A DNA stretch of 42,673 bases from a bacterium (lineage in GTDB: Bacteria > Patescibacteriota > Patescibacteriia > UBA9934 > GWF2-40-263): assembly GCA_021789915.1 (NCBI GenBank), contig JAJYIV010000007.1, positions 1-42,673 of the forward strand. The letters run 5' to 3'. The notes beneath the pieces were generated by a model. The model searched no databases, was not told the origin of the DNA, and was given only the letters and a program-made list of their open reading frames with translations. Shown piece by piece: positions 24,030 to 32,838 of the stretch. Position numbers and translations under genes: made by a program. The stretch's first letter is position 1, and each line of letters begins with the position of its first letter.

Positions 24030-26996
24030 ATGCCCACCAACACCAAAGAAAAAGGATTTGAGCAGTTCATCGAGGATTTTCTCGTGAAGAAAAATAAATA
24101 CGTCCAGCGCAAGCCGGGTAATTATCACAAGGCTCCGTGCGTGGACGCGGAGATGGTTTTGGAATTCATTCATAAGACGCAGCCCGATGCTTGGGAACGG
24201 CTTCATGAACGTCATGGAGACGACGTTGTGGAACGGTTCATGACGCGTCTGTACGAGGAGATTTCCAATCGCGGCGCGTTGGACGTGTTCCGCAAAGGGA
24301 TCGACGACCACGGCGTGCATTTTGATCTCGCGTATTTCCAGCCGACGACTGGTTTGAACGAGGAGACGCGGGCGTTGTACGAAGGCAACGTTTTGAGCGT
24401 CACGCGCCAGGTGAAGTACAGCGACAAGAACGAAAACTCCATCGACATGGTGTTGTTTTTAAACGGGCTGCCGATCTTCACGGTCGAATTGAAAAACCAG
24501 TTGACCGGCCAGTCCGTCCAAAACGGTATGCGGCAGTACATGACGGATCGCGACCCGAAAGAAAAATTGCTTTCGTTCAAGCGCTGTCTCGCGCACTTCG
24601 CGGTGGATACCGAGGTCGTTTTCCTCACGACGGAATTGAAAGGCCTGAGGACTCGATTCCTGCCGTTCAACAAAGGAAACGGAAATGCCGCCGGAAATCC
24701 GATCAACCCCGATGGCTACAAAACGTCATACATGTGGGAAGACGTGTGGACGCGCGAAAGCGTGCTGGAGCTCGTCGGACGGTTTTTGTGCATGCAGGTT
24801 GAGGAAAAGGAAAATCAGAAAGGTAAGAAAATAAAAGAGGAAAAACTCATCTTCCCGCGCTACCACCAACGCGACGCGGTGCATCGGTTGGAGAACGACG
24901 CGCGCGAACATGGAACCGGCCGCAATTATCTCATTCAGCATAGCGCGGGCAGCGGCAAGAGCAATACGATCGCGTGGACGGCGCACCGCTTGTCCGATTT
25001 GCATAATGAACGCGACGAGAAGGTGTTTGATTCGGTCATCATCGTGACGGATCGCGTGGTGCTGGATCGGCAGCTGCAAAATACGGTGAAGCAATTTTCT
25101 CAAACGGCGGGAGTGGTCGTGTCCATCGAAGGGACCTCGGCCGAATTGAAGGCGGCGCTTGAATCGGGGGCGAACATCATCGTGACGACGCTTCAGAAAT
25201 TCCCCGTGATTGTTGAAAGCATGGGGACGCTGCCCGGGAGGAAATTCGCCGTCATCGTCGACGAGGCGCATTCGTCGCAAACCGGCGAGAGTTCCAAGAG
25301 CTTGAAACAGGTGCTGGTTCCGGGCGATTTGGATCAGGCGGAAGAAGCCGAAGAAAAAGAGGAGGCCGAACAAGAAACGACCGAGGACCTTGTTCTTAAG
25401 GAAATGCGCAGCCGGCGCGTAAAGACCAACGCGATCAGCTTTTTGGCGTTCACGGCGACGCCGAAGCAGAAGACGCTGGAGCTCTTTGGCACGCAAAATC
25501 CGCTGGATGGAAAGTTCTATCCGTTCAGCCTGTATTCCATGAAACAAGCGATCGAGGAGGGCTTCATTCTCGACGTGCTGAAAAACTACACGACCTTCCA
25601 ATCGTACTTCGAATTGCGGAAAAAGATCGCGGAGGATCCGGAGCTCAAAAAGAAAAAGGCTCAGCTGGTACTCATCAACTACGTCGAACGCCACGAACAC
25701 GCCATTGAAAAGAAGATCAGCATTATCGCCGAGCATTTTGCCGGAGAAATTGCGAAGGAAATCGGCGGGCGGGCTAAGGCGATGATTGTGACGAAATCAC
25801 GCCTGCACGCCGTGCGCTACAAACTTGCCTTGGATGCGTACTTGCGCGAGCACAACTATCCGTATAAGGCTTTGGTGGCGTTTTCCGGCACCGTTCGCGA
25901 CGGCGGCAAGGAATTTACGGAAGCCAAGATGAACGGGATTCCTGAGGCGCAGACCGCCCAAGCATTCAAAGCCGATGAACAGAAATTCTTGATCGTGGCC
26001 GAAAAGTTCCAAACCGGTTTCGACGAGCCGTTGCTGACCGTGATGTACGTGGACAAGAAATTAAGCGGCGTGAATGCCGTCCAGACGCTGAGCCGTCTCA
26101 ATCGCACGTGCCAAGGCAAGGAAGAGGCGTTCGTCCTGGATTTCGTGAATACGACCGACGATATCGCCAAGTCTTTTCAGCCATACTACGCGACGACGGT
26201 TCTCTCGGAATCGACGGACCCGAATGTGTTGCACGATTTGCAACGCGACGTCTTTGGGTTTGGTTGGTTCGACGAAGGAGAGGTGGAGCGGTTCGCCAAA
26301 GCTTATTTCGGCGGAGCCGATCCGGGCGCGCTCAATGCCTTGCTGGATGTCGACGTATCCCGCTTCAACGGGCAGTTGAAGGACGAGCAGGAAGACTTCC
26401 GGTCCAAAGCGAAGGAATACATCCGCAAGTACGCCTTCATTTCGCAAATCATCTCGTTCGATGATACGCGGCTCGAGAAGCTGTACGTGTTTTTGCGCTT
26501 CCTGTTGAAAAAGCTTCCGTTCACTCCCGAGCGTTTGCCGCTTGAGGTGCTGGAAAGCGTGGACATGGAATCGTACAAGATCGTGAAAGGCAAGGCGGCC
26601 AAGATTCAGTTGGAGGACGTAGAGGGCTTGATCGAACCGATCGGCAGCGGACGGCGCGGGATGATGGAAGACGAAAAAGATTTTCTTTCGAAGATCGTAA
26701 AGGAAGTGAACGATCGGTTTGGAACCGAGTTTTCGGAGGACGACCGCGTGGTGATGGGTGATATGGCACGGCGTTTGGCGGGAAACGAAATGCTTCACGC
26801 GACCATCCAAAACAACACGCGCGACGCGGCGAAAATCAAATACGACAAGATCTTCCAAGACGAGCTGGTTAACATGCTCAACCGGCATTTCGGCTTTTAC
26901 AAAAAACTGGACGAAAGCGAGGAACTGAAATCCTTCGTCAATCAAAAGATTTTTGACTACGTGAACAGGCAGGTGAAGGAGCGGGATAAGGTCTAA
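24030..26996 (+). CDS. hsdR: Type I restriction endonuclease/translocase subunit
   Basis: A 988-residue HsdR. The N-terminal nuclease has its PD-(D/E)xK residues D139, E153 and K155 in NSIDMVLFLNGLPIFTVELK. The helicase motor follows, with Walker A HSAGSGKSNTIAW near residue 308, the DEAH box (VIVDEAHSSQTGES) near 410 and FLAFTATPKQKT after it. The protein cleaves unmodified DNA after ATP-driven translocation with HsdM and HsdS. The C-terminal helical part is full length. The frame is unbroken, so the system appears functional. A poly-Glu stretch (EEAEEKEEAEQE) sits between motor motifs. Confidence 0.96.
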   Translation: MPTNTKEKGFEQFIEDFLVKKNKYVQRKPGNYHKAPCVDAEMVLEFIHKTQPDAWERLHERHGDDVVERFMTRLYEEISNRGALDVFRKGIDDHGVHFDLAYFQPTTGLNEETRALYEGNVLSVTRQVKYSDKNENSIDMVLFLNGLPIFTVELKNQLTGQSVQNGMRQYMTDRDPKEKLLSFKRCLAHFAVDTEVVFLTTELKGLRTRFLPFNKGNGNAAGNPINPDGYKTSYMWEDVWTRESVLELVGRFLCMQVEEKENQKGKKIKEEKLIFPRYHQRDAVHRLENDAREHGTGRNYLIQHSAGSGKSNTIAWTAHRLSDLHNERDEKVFDSVIIVTDRVVLDRQLQNTVKQFSQTAGVVVSIEGTSAELKAALESGANIIVTTLQKFPVIVESMGTLPGRKFAVIVDEAHSSQTGESSKSLKQVLVPGDLDQAEEAEEKEEAEQETTEDLVLKEMRSRRVKTNAISFLAFTATPKQKTLELFGTQNPLDGKFYPFSLYSMKQAIEEGFILDVLKNYTTFQSYFELRKKIAEDPELKKKKAQLVLINYVERHEHAIEKKISIIAEHFAGEIAKEIGGRAKAMIVTKSRLHAVRYKLALDAYLREHNYPYKALVAFSGTVRDGGKEFTEAKMNGIPEAQTAQAFKADEQKFLIVAEKFQTGFDEPLLTVMYVDKKLSGVNAVQTLSRLNRTCQGKEEAFVLDFVNTTDDIAKSFQPYYATTVLSESTDPNVLHDLQRDVFGFGWFDEGEVERFAKAYFGGADPGALNALLDVDVSRFNGQLKDEQEDFRSKAKEYIRKYAFISQIISFDDTRLEKLYVFLRFLLKKLPFTPERLPLEVLESVDMESYKIVKGKAAKIQLEDVEGLIEPIGSGRRGMMEDEKDFLSKIVKEVNDRFGTEFSEDDRVVMGDMARRLAGNEMLHATIQNNTRDAAKIKYDKIFQDELVNMLNRHFGFYKKLDESEELKSFVNQKIFDYVNRQVKERDKV

Positions 26997-27041
26997 CGGT
27001 TTTTCTTAAAACAGGATCGACACAAGGGTGTCATTCTATCT

Positions 27042-27590
27042 ATGTCGGAGGATGTCACGCAAAAAGTAATTGATTTTTACGTTGCGCGAGAAACAAAAAA
27101 AGGGTGGGCTATTGATGTTGATAAAGATGAGAATATCCGCGTAATTAAATGCTGCGATAATTGGAAATTAAGTCAGAATTTATCAGATGATGAAATCCAA
27201 CGTCTCGTGACGGTTGATTGCCCTGAATCTCGCGGATTGATCAAAGGCGATCGCCGGTTGCTTAAAGACATTGCTCGAGAGGCCGATCGACAACTTAGAT
27301 TAGCTTTGGAATCCGGGCGTGATAAAGAATGGAGATCAGAACGTAAAAGAGATTTTTTAGAGGGGCTACTGAAGAAATTAGAAATGGATGAAAATGTATT
27401 TGAATCGGACCCTATTATTCTCAGACCGAAGGTTCCCGGAGAACCGATTACGGGGAGTTACTATTTACAAGATGGGAATCATAGAATGCTCGCCGCCGGG
27501 ATCTTCTTTTTGCGAAATAGGAGAATGCCAAAAGTGATATTCCATATTGGTGGGTCAATAGACAAAGAGCAATTCAAGAACCATCAGTAA
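27042..27590 (+). CDS. Hypothetical protein with ParB/sulfiredoxin-like motif
   Basis: A 182-residue soluble protein. The only recognisable patch is GSYYLQDGNHRMLAAGIFFL near residues 145-165, which resembles the DGNHRxxAA nucleotide-binding loop of ParB/Srx-fold proteins. The first half is charged and helical. It follows hsdR by 45 bp and precedes the serine recombinase. Its AT-rich composition, like hsdS, suggests a separate origin. The start is CTATGT at 27042. A role as an accessory of the restriction island is possible but unproven. Confidence 0.6.
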   Translation: MSEDVTQKVIDFYVARETKKGWAIDVDKDENIRVIKCCDNWKLSQNLSDDEIQRLVTVDCPESRGLIKGDRRLLKDIAREADRQLRLALESGRDKEWRSERKRDFLEGLLKKLEMDENVFESDPIILRPKVPGEPITGSYYLQDGNHRMLAAGIFFLRNRRMPKVIFHIGGSIDKEQFKNHQ

Positions 27591-27652
27591 AGAAATCGGG
27601 CTTTTTGTCCATCCTGGACGCCCCGCAGGGGTTGCGTCATTCCTTGTGGCGT

Positions 27653-28999
27653 ATGAATACGCAAACCGCCGCAAGGCCGGATACACGCACAGAACGCGAA
27701 CAGAAGGAATCGGAGGCCCCGAAGCAGATCACGTACTGCCTGTACGCCCGCAAGTCGACGGAATCCGAGGAACGGCAGGTGCTTTCCATCGATTCGCAGA
27801 TCAAGGAGATGCTGCAGCTCGCCGAGCGCGAAGGGCTCGACGTCGCGGAGATCCGGCGCGAGAGCCACTCCGCCAAGGCGACCGGCGAACGTCCCGTGTA
27901 CAACGAGCTGCTGGCCGACATCCGGCTCGGGAAGTTCGGCGGCATCCTCACGTGGGCGCCGGACCGCCTCTCCCGCAATGCAGGCGACCTCGGCTCCCTC
28001 GTCGATCTCATGGACCAAGGGCGCCTGCGCGAGATCAGGACGTACGGCCAGCGATTCAGCAATTCGCCGAACGAAAAGTTCATGCTGATGATCCTGGGAT
28101 CCACCGCCAAGCTTGAAAACGACCACCGCGGCGAGAACGTGAAGCGCGGGCTGCGCACGCGCGTGGAGATGGGCTTGTGGCCTGGCGTGGCGCCGCTCGG
28201 ATACTTGAACCAAGGGCGCATGGACAAGAAATGCCAGATCATCATCGATCCCGTTCGCGCGCCGGTCATTAAGCAGATCTTCGAGAAGATGGGGTACGAG
28301 CAGTGGAGCGGGAGGAAGATCTACAACTGGCTCAAGCACGACCTGAACTTCAAGACGCGGGGCAACAAATCGCTCACCCTAAGCGGCCTCTACCGCATGC
28401 TCGACAATCCCATGTACTACGGCGTGTTCGAACGTCCCCGAAACAGCGGCAACTGGTACGAGGGCAAGCACAAGCCGATCATCACCAAAGAGCTGTTTGA
28501 CCTCGCCCAAGCCTATTTAAAACGCGACCAAATCGTGCGGGAGAACAAGGAGTTCGCCTTCACCAAACTGTTCACGTGTGGGCTGTGCGGATCGGGCGTA
28601 TCGGCCGAGGACAAATACAAGAAGCTTCGGGACGGCACCACCGCCCATTACGTCTACTACGGCTGCACCAGAAGCAGGGATCGGGAGTGCAAGAATCAGT
28701 ACATCCGCGAGGAAGAGCTGATCGGCGAACTCATCAAGCTGCTGGATCAGATCAACCTTAACGAGCTCGGGATGCGGCACAAGCTGGAGGACGAGATCAA
28801 ACGATTCCACCACTTCCAAAAAGTCGTCCTCGGATCGGACGGCAAGCAGGAAGCGGCTGAGGCCGACGTGAATATCCGAACGTACGCGAAGTACTTGCTG
28901 CGCGAAGGGAGCGTGTCGGAGAAACGGGAACTGCTGGGGAACCTACGAAGCCGCCTCGTCTACACGAATAAGCACGTGAATCTGCTGCCGGAAGGTTAG
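27653..28999 (+). CDS. Large serine recombinase (resolvase/integrase family)
   Basis: A 448-residue recombinase. Residues 25-170 form the resolvase catalytic domain with YARKSTESEERQ, in which S35 is the predicted nucleophile, and the conserved WAPDRLSRNAGDL. A recombinase domain follows (GVAPLGYLNQGR, SGLYRMLDNPMYYG), then a zinc ribbon (TCGLCGSG, YYGCTRSRDREC) and a C-terminal helix. It catalyses site-specific integration or excision. The start is ATG 27653 (CGTATG) instead of the TTG at 27605. It sits 230 bp from tRNA-Ser at the right edge of the accessory region, where the integrase of a mobile element is often found. It is the best candidate mover of the island. Confidence 0.92.
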   Translation: MNTQTAARPDTRTEREQKESEAPKQITYCLYARKSTESEERQVLSIDSQIKEMLQLAEREGLDVAEIRRESHSAKATGERPVYNELLADIRLGKFGGILTWAPDRLSRNAGDLGSLVDLMDQGRLREIRTYGQRFSNSPNEKFMLMILGSTAKLENDHRGENVKRGLRTRVEMGLWPGVAPLGYLNQGRMDKKCQIIIDPVRAPVIKQIFEKMGYEQWSGRKIYNWLKHDLNFKTRGNKSLTLSGLYRMLDNPMYYGVFERPRNSGNWYEGKHKPIITKELFDLAQAYLKRDQIVRENKEFAFTKLFTCGLCGSGVSAEDKYKKLRDGTTAHYVYYGCTRSRDRECKNQYIREEELIGELIKLLDQINLNELGMRHKLEDEIKRFHHFQKVVLGSDGKQEAAEADVNIRTYAKYLLREGSVSEKRELLGNLRSRLVYTNKHVNLLPEG

Positions 29000-29017
29000 G
29001 ACGATGAGCCCGATGAC

Positions 29018-29052
29018 CCAAGCGGGATTCGAACCAAGGAATTTGCCTAAAG
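29018..29052 (-). other. tRNA 3'-end-like fragment (possible attachment-site scar)
   Basis: On the minus strand the stretch CTTGGTTCGAATCCCGCTTGG has the T-arm consensus of a tRNA (GGTTCGAATCC) followed by an acceptor-like TTGGGTCA, but no matching 5' acceptor, D-arm or anticodon arm is found in the 80 nt before it, and CCA is missing. It lies 20 bp after the serine recombinase gene. A scar of tRNA-targeted integration is possible; chance is not excluded. Confidence 0.35.
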
Positions 29053-29130
29053 CAAGCGGGGTCTGGAGTTTGACTGGCGGAAACTGATCGTTCCCCATCA
29101 CAGCCGACAAGACAAATTTCTTCACACAAC

Positions 29131-29316
<186 letters not shown>

Positions 29317-29473
29317 TGGTTGCGGCCGGTTAAAACGGCGCCGGTCCGGCTTGCTCCTGCGGTCCTCCCTCAACGTACATCCGTGTACGTTTCGGTCCGG
29401 TCCTCGTCGCGCACCGAACCGTCATCCGTTTTTCCTCGGCCTCACTTCGTTCGCAACACGCGGCGGCGGACGA

Positions 29474-29502
29474 AAAGTAGCACGCGCGGGAAGCCGCGTC
29501 AA
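29474..29502 (-). promoter_or_regulatory. Promoter of tRNA-Ser
   Basis: On the minus strand, TTGACG (29497-29502) and TACTTT (29474-29479) are separated by 17 bp. The predicted start near 29467 gives a 150-nt leader before the tRNA. The rest of 29317-29657 holds no gene I can support. Confidence 0.6.
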
Positions 29503-29566
29503 TCGGGGAAATGGCCGCCGGAGGCTTCAGAAAAGAATCCGTCAGATCCTTCGCTTCGGCCTGCGG

Positions 29567-29611
29567 CCTCGCTCAGGATGACAAAGGGGAGGACCTCGCT
29601 CAGGATGACAA
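29567..29611. repeat. Direct repeat, two copies
   Basis: CCTCGCTCAGGATGACAA occurs at 29567-29584 and 29594-29611. The core CTCAGGATGACA resembles the GGATGACA tail of the palindromic intergenic repeats at 6507-6540. Probably dispersed REP-type repeats upstream of the transporter gene. Confidence 0.7.
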
Positions 29612-29657
29612 GGGGCGGAGGAATCGCCGCCGCTTCTCGTGGTATCCTTAGGGCGCT

Positions 29658-30563
29658 ATGAACTGGCTCTGGTTCGCGTTTTCCGGCCCGGTGTTCTGGG
29701 CCGCGTCGACGCACATCGACAAGTATCTTGTTGAAAAATATTTCAAGCGAGCGTCGACGGCGGTGCTCATGGTCTTCACGGCGCTGATCGGGTTGCTGCT
29801 GCTGCCGTTCGTCTGGTACTGGAAGCCGGACGTGCTCATGCTTCCTGTCGAAAGCATCGCGGTGATGATGGCCTCGGGTGTCTTGTACATGGCGGCCATG
29901 CTGTTTTATCTCCAAGCGCTACAGACGGAAGAGGCGTCCGTCGTCGCACCGCTATTCCAGATGTCGGCGCTGTTCACCTACGGCCTGGCCTTCGTCTTCC
30001 TGCACGAGGCGCTCACCGGCCTGCAATTGGGCGCGGGAGCGCTCATCCTGTGCGGTGCCTTCCTGCTCTCGTCCAAATCGCTGCGCCTGCGCGCGTTCAA
30101 ATCACGGCTCGTATTTCCCATGTTCCTCGCGTCGCTGGCGCTCGCCCTGTCGTCCGTCATCTTCAAGTTTTTCGCCGTTTCCGACGAATTTTGGAAAACC
30201 GTGTTCTGGACCTATGCGGGCGAGGCCGTGTTCGGTTTCGTCCTGCTCGCCATCCCGGCCTACGGGAAGCAATTCGTTGCCTTGTTCAAGAGGCATCCGG
30301 GCGCGATGGCCGGCGTCAACGTCGCCAACGAGCTGATCAATTTGGGCGGCAGCCTCGGCGTGCGCTACGCCTTCGTGCTGGCGCCGGTCGCCATCGTGCA
30401 AGCCATCAGCAGCACGACGCTGCTCTTCATTTTCGGCTTCGGCATCGTTCTGACGCTCTTCTTTCCAAGGCTCGGCCGCGAAGATTTGTCCTGGACAAAT
30501 CTCGTGCAAAAAGGCGCCGCGGCCGTCCTGATCGGCTTGGGCGTCTTCTTCATCAATCGCTGA
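29658..30563 (+). CDS. EamA-type (DMT superfamily) transporter
   Basis: A 301-residue protein with ten predicted membrane helices in two similar halves, the EamA/DMT arrangement. The halves begin WLWFAFSGPVFWAASTHIDK and MFLASLALALSSVIFKFFA; MFYLQALQTEEASVVAPL is the typical helix-4 region. It probably exports or imports a small metabolite, and the substrate cannot be read from sequence. The start is GCTATG at 29658; a TATCCT box lies at 29641-29648. It runs directly into the next gene with 1 bp between. Confidence 0.85.
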   Translation: MNWLWFAFSGPVFWAASTHIDKYLVEKYFKRASTAVLMVFTALIGLLLLPFVWYWKPDVLMLPVESIAVMMASGVLYMAAMLFYLQALQTEEASVVAPLFQMSALFTYGLAFVFLHEALTGLQLGAGALILCGAFLLSSKSLRLRAFKSRLVFPMFLASLALALSSVIFKFFAVSDEFWKTVFWTYAGEAVFGFVLLAIPAYGKQFVALFKRHPGAMAGVNVANELINLGGSLGVRYAFVLAPVAIVQAISSTTLLFIFGFGIVLTLFFPRLGREDLSWTNLVQKGAAAVLIGLGVFFINR

Positions 30564-30564
30564 T

Positions 30565-31125
30565 ATGTCCTTCATGCCCTTCATTCTCGCCTGCTGGATC
30601 GTGCTTGTCGCCGTCTGGGCGGTCGGCGCGTTCCGCACCAAGCCGACGAACATCCAGGAGACGCCGCGGCGGCGCTTCTGGTACCGCATCCTCATGATGG
30701 CCGCCATCCTGCTGTTGCTGCCGGACGTCCGCCTGCTGCCGTTTTTGACGCCGCTGCATGCACCGGCGCCCGCCATCGGCCTCGCCGCGGACATCCTCGC
30801 GGCGCTGGGCCTGTTCGTCGCCGTATGGGCGCGCGTGACCCTGGGCGGAAATTGGAGCGGCGACGTGACGTTCAAGCACGGCCACGAGCTGGTACAGAGC
30901 GGGCCGTACCGCTTCGTACGCCACCCGATCTACACCGGCTTCCTGTTGCTCTTCCTGGCAACCGCGCTCGCGGAAGGCCGCGCAACCGGTTATGCCGCCG
31001 TGTTCGTCCTGTTCATCAGCTTCTGGATCAAGTGGCGGCAGGAAGAGGAAATCATGGCGAAGCATTTTCCCTCCTACGCGGCGTACAAAAAGCGCGTCCG
31101 CGCCCTCGTGCCGTTCATCCTCTGA
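30565..31125 (+). CDS. Isoprenylcysteine/phospholipid methyltransferase-family membrane protein
   Basis: A 186-residue protein with four or five membrane helices. The C-terminal catalytic region has the ICMT/PEMT signature GPYRFVRHPIYTGFLLLF and a following EEEIMAKHFPSYAAYKKRV, in which the paired Glu residues and YxxYxxxV pattern bind S-adenosylmethionine. Bacterial members methylate lipids or small molecules; the acceptor here is unknown. Start GATATG, 1 bp after the transporter stop, so the pair is probably one operon. Confidence 0.88.
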   Translation: MSFMPFILACWIVLVAVWAVGAFRTKPTNIQETPRRRFWYRILMMAAILLLLPDVRLLPFLTPLHAPAPAIGLAADILAALGLFVAVWARVTLGGNWSGDVTFKHGHELVQSGPYRFVRHPIYTGFLLLFLATALAEGRATGYAAVFVLFISFWIKWRQEEEIMAKHFPSYAAYKKRVRALVPFIL

Positions 31126-31179
31126 CCGGCCGCCGGGATGGCGGATGCGGACGAGATGCCTATCGCGCGCTTGTTGCCT

Positions 31180-31839
31180 ATGACTTCCAACAATTCGTCG
31201 TTTTCGATCTCGTCCGCGCGCAACGGACGCATCGACGTCCGTCCCGCAGCGGACGGCTGGCAAGTGTATGTCGGCGGCTACGACCAGTCGACGGACTACT
31301 GCTCCGACATGTGGCGGCAGGCCTTGCGCTTCGTTCCGGCGCGGGCGCGCGTCAAGCGCGTGCTGATGCTGGGGCTCGGCGCGGGCGTAGCTCTGCCGCA
31401 TGTCTTCGCGCGGTTCCCCGAAAGCCGCGTCACGGTCGTGGAATGGGACCCGGCCATGGTGGAGGTGGCCGAGCGCGCCGGCTACGTGTCCACCGAACGG
31501 CTGCCGGACGTCCTGGTCGGCGACGCGGCGGACATCGTCCCGTCGCTTGGCGAAACGTTCGACCTGATCCTGGTCGATCTGTTCCGCGGCGACCGCGCCG
31601 CGCCGATCCTCGAGCAGTCCGCCTTCGTCCGCGCGCTCGCCGCGCGGCTGCGTCCGCACGGTTTCCTGCTGCTCAACTATTTCAAAAGCCGGCGCGCTCG
31701 CCGCGCATTCGACGCCGTCCTTGGGCGCTATGCCGAGTGGCGTTTTGCCTATAACGGCCTGGCCGCCTACCGGCCCGTCTCCGGCGGCGTTCATCCGCCT
31801 TCGTCCAGCGGATTCTTCGCTCGGCTTTTCAACAAATGA
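31180..31839 (+). CDS. Spermidine-synthase-like methyltransferase-fold protein
   Basis: A 219-residue Rossmann-fold protein. The nucleotide-binding loop is VLMLGLGAGVALPHVF, the acidic end of strand two is VTVVEWDPAMVEVAE, and the next motif is DVLVGDAADIV. FDLILVDLFRG takes the place of the catalytic DxxD of spermidine synthases, so polyamine synthesis is not certain. Such SpeE-like proteins are often uncharacterised methyltransferases. The start is ATG 31180 (CCTATG); ATG 31138 is open but lacks that context. A terminator hairpin follows. Confidence 0.82.
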   Translation: MTSNNSSFSISSARNGRIDVRPAADGWQVYVGGYDQSTDYCSDMWRQALRFVPARARVKRVLMLGLGAGVALPHVFARFPESRVTVVEWDPAMVEVAERAGYVSTERLPDVLVGDAADIVPSLGETFDLILVDLFRGDRAAPILEQSAFVRALAARLRPHGFLLLNYFKSRRARRAFDAVLGRYAEWRFAYNGLAAYRPVSGGVHPPSSSGFFARLFNK

Positions 31840-31862
31840 AGCGCCATCATCCGCCCGATCCG

Positions 31863-31891
31863 AATCCCGCGAAAAATGCTGCGGGATTTTT
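31863..31891 (+). terminator. Intrinsic terminator
   Basis: AATCCCGC and GCGGGATT enclose a 10-nt loop and are followed by a T run. It ends the transporter/methyltransferase unit just upstream of the galU promoter. Confidence 0.88.
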
Positions 31892-31905
31892 GCGTTCGTT
31901 TCGGC

Positions 31906-31911
31906 TATAAT
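31906..31911 (+). promoter_or_regulatory. -10 box of galU
   Basis: A perfect TATAAT at 31906-31911 (GGCTATAATG), with transcription expected near 31918 and a leader of about 15 nt. No strong -35 is seen. Confidence 0.6.
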
Positions 31912-31933
31912 GAGGGCAGCTGTCTGATTTCGT

Positions 31934-32827
31934 ATGCCCATTCGCAAAGCCATCATTCCGGTTGCCGGCCTCGGCACCCGTTTCCTGCCCGCCTCCAAGG
32001 CGCAGCCGAAGGAGATGCTCGCCGTCGTCGACAAGCCCATCATCCAGTACATCGTGGAGGAAGCCGTCGCCTCCGGCATCGAAGAGATCATCTTCGTCAC
32101 CTCGATCGGCAAACGCGCCATCGAGGATCACTTCGATCGCAATTTCGAGCTGGAGTACCGGCTGGAACAGAAGGGCAAAAAGAAGGAGCTGGCCGAAGTG
32201 GGAGCGATCGGCAAGCTGGCCAAATTCGCCTTCGTGCGCCAGAACAAGCCGATGGGCGACGGGCACGCCGTGCTGACCGCCCTTCCCTTCGTCGAACAGC
32301 ATGAGCCGGTAGCCGTCCTCTTCGGCGACGATATCATCGGCGGCAAGGTCCCGGCATTGGCGCAGCTCATCCAAACCTACGACAAATACCAGGACCCGGT
32401 CGTCGCGCTGCAGGAAATGCCAAAGGCGGAAGTCTCCAATTACGGCGTGATCGGCGGGACGGAAGTCGAGGACGGCACGTGGCAGATTGAAACCTTCGTC
32501 GAGAAACCCAAGCCGGAAAAAGCTCCTTCCGCCCTGGCCGCCGTCGGGCGCTACATCATCACGCCGGAAATTTTCGACCTGCTCTCCCGGCAAAAGCCGG
32601 GCAAGGACGGCGAAATACGGCTTGCAGACGCCTTTGCCGCTTATCTCAAGGGCCGCAAGCGCGCGATGTACGGACGGCGATTCGAAGGGACGCGCTACGA
32701 CTGCGGCAGCAAACTTGGTTTTTTGAAAGCCCAGGTGGAACTCGGCCTGAAGCATCCCGGCATCGGCCCGGCGCTGGCGAAATACTTGAAGGGCTTGAGC
32801 CCATCAGAGCTAAAGGCTAAAGGCTAA
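31934..32827 (+). CDS. galU: UTP-glucose-1-phosphate uridylyltransferase
   Basis: A 297-residue nucleotidyltransferase of typical GalU length. The N-terminal sugar-nucleotide signature is AIIPVAGLGTRFLPASKAQP followed by KEMLAVVDKPIIQYIVEE. QNKPMGDGHAVL, VLFGDDII and the C-terminal FEGTRYDCGSKLGFLKA are all conserved. It makes UDP-glucose in the cytoplasm for surface glycans, consistent with the polymerase/ligase at the left end of the window. The 3' end is a triple TAAAGGC repeat that includes the stop codon. Start CGTATG. Confidence 0.97.
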   Translation: MPIRKAIIPVAGLGTRFLPASKAQPKEMLAVVDKPIIQYIVEEAVASGIEEIIFVTSIGKRAIEDHFDRNFELEYRLEQKGKKKELAEVGAIGKLAKFAFVRQNKPMGDGHAVLTALPFVEQHEPVAVLFGDDIIGGKVPALAQLIQTYDKYQDPVVALQEMPKAEVSNYGVIGGTEVEDGTWQIETFVEKPKPEKAPSALAAVGRYIITPEIFDLLSRQKPGKDGEIRLADAFAAYLKGRKRAMYGRRFEGTRYDCGSKLGFLKAQVELGLKHPGIGPALAKYLKGLSPSELKAKG

Positions 32828-32838
32828 AGGCTTCCCCT

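Noticed and set aside
29005-29100. A second complete tRNA gene beside the recombinase
   Set aside because: Only the T arm and an acceptor-like 3' end are present; no D arm, anticodon arm or CCA can be folded.
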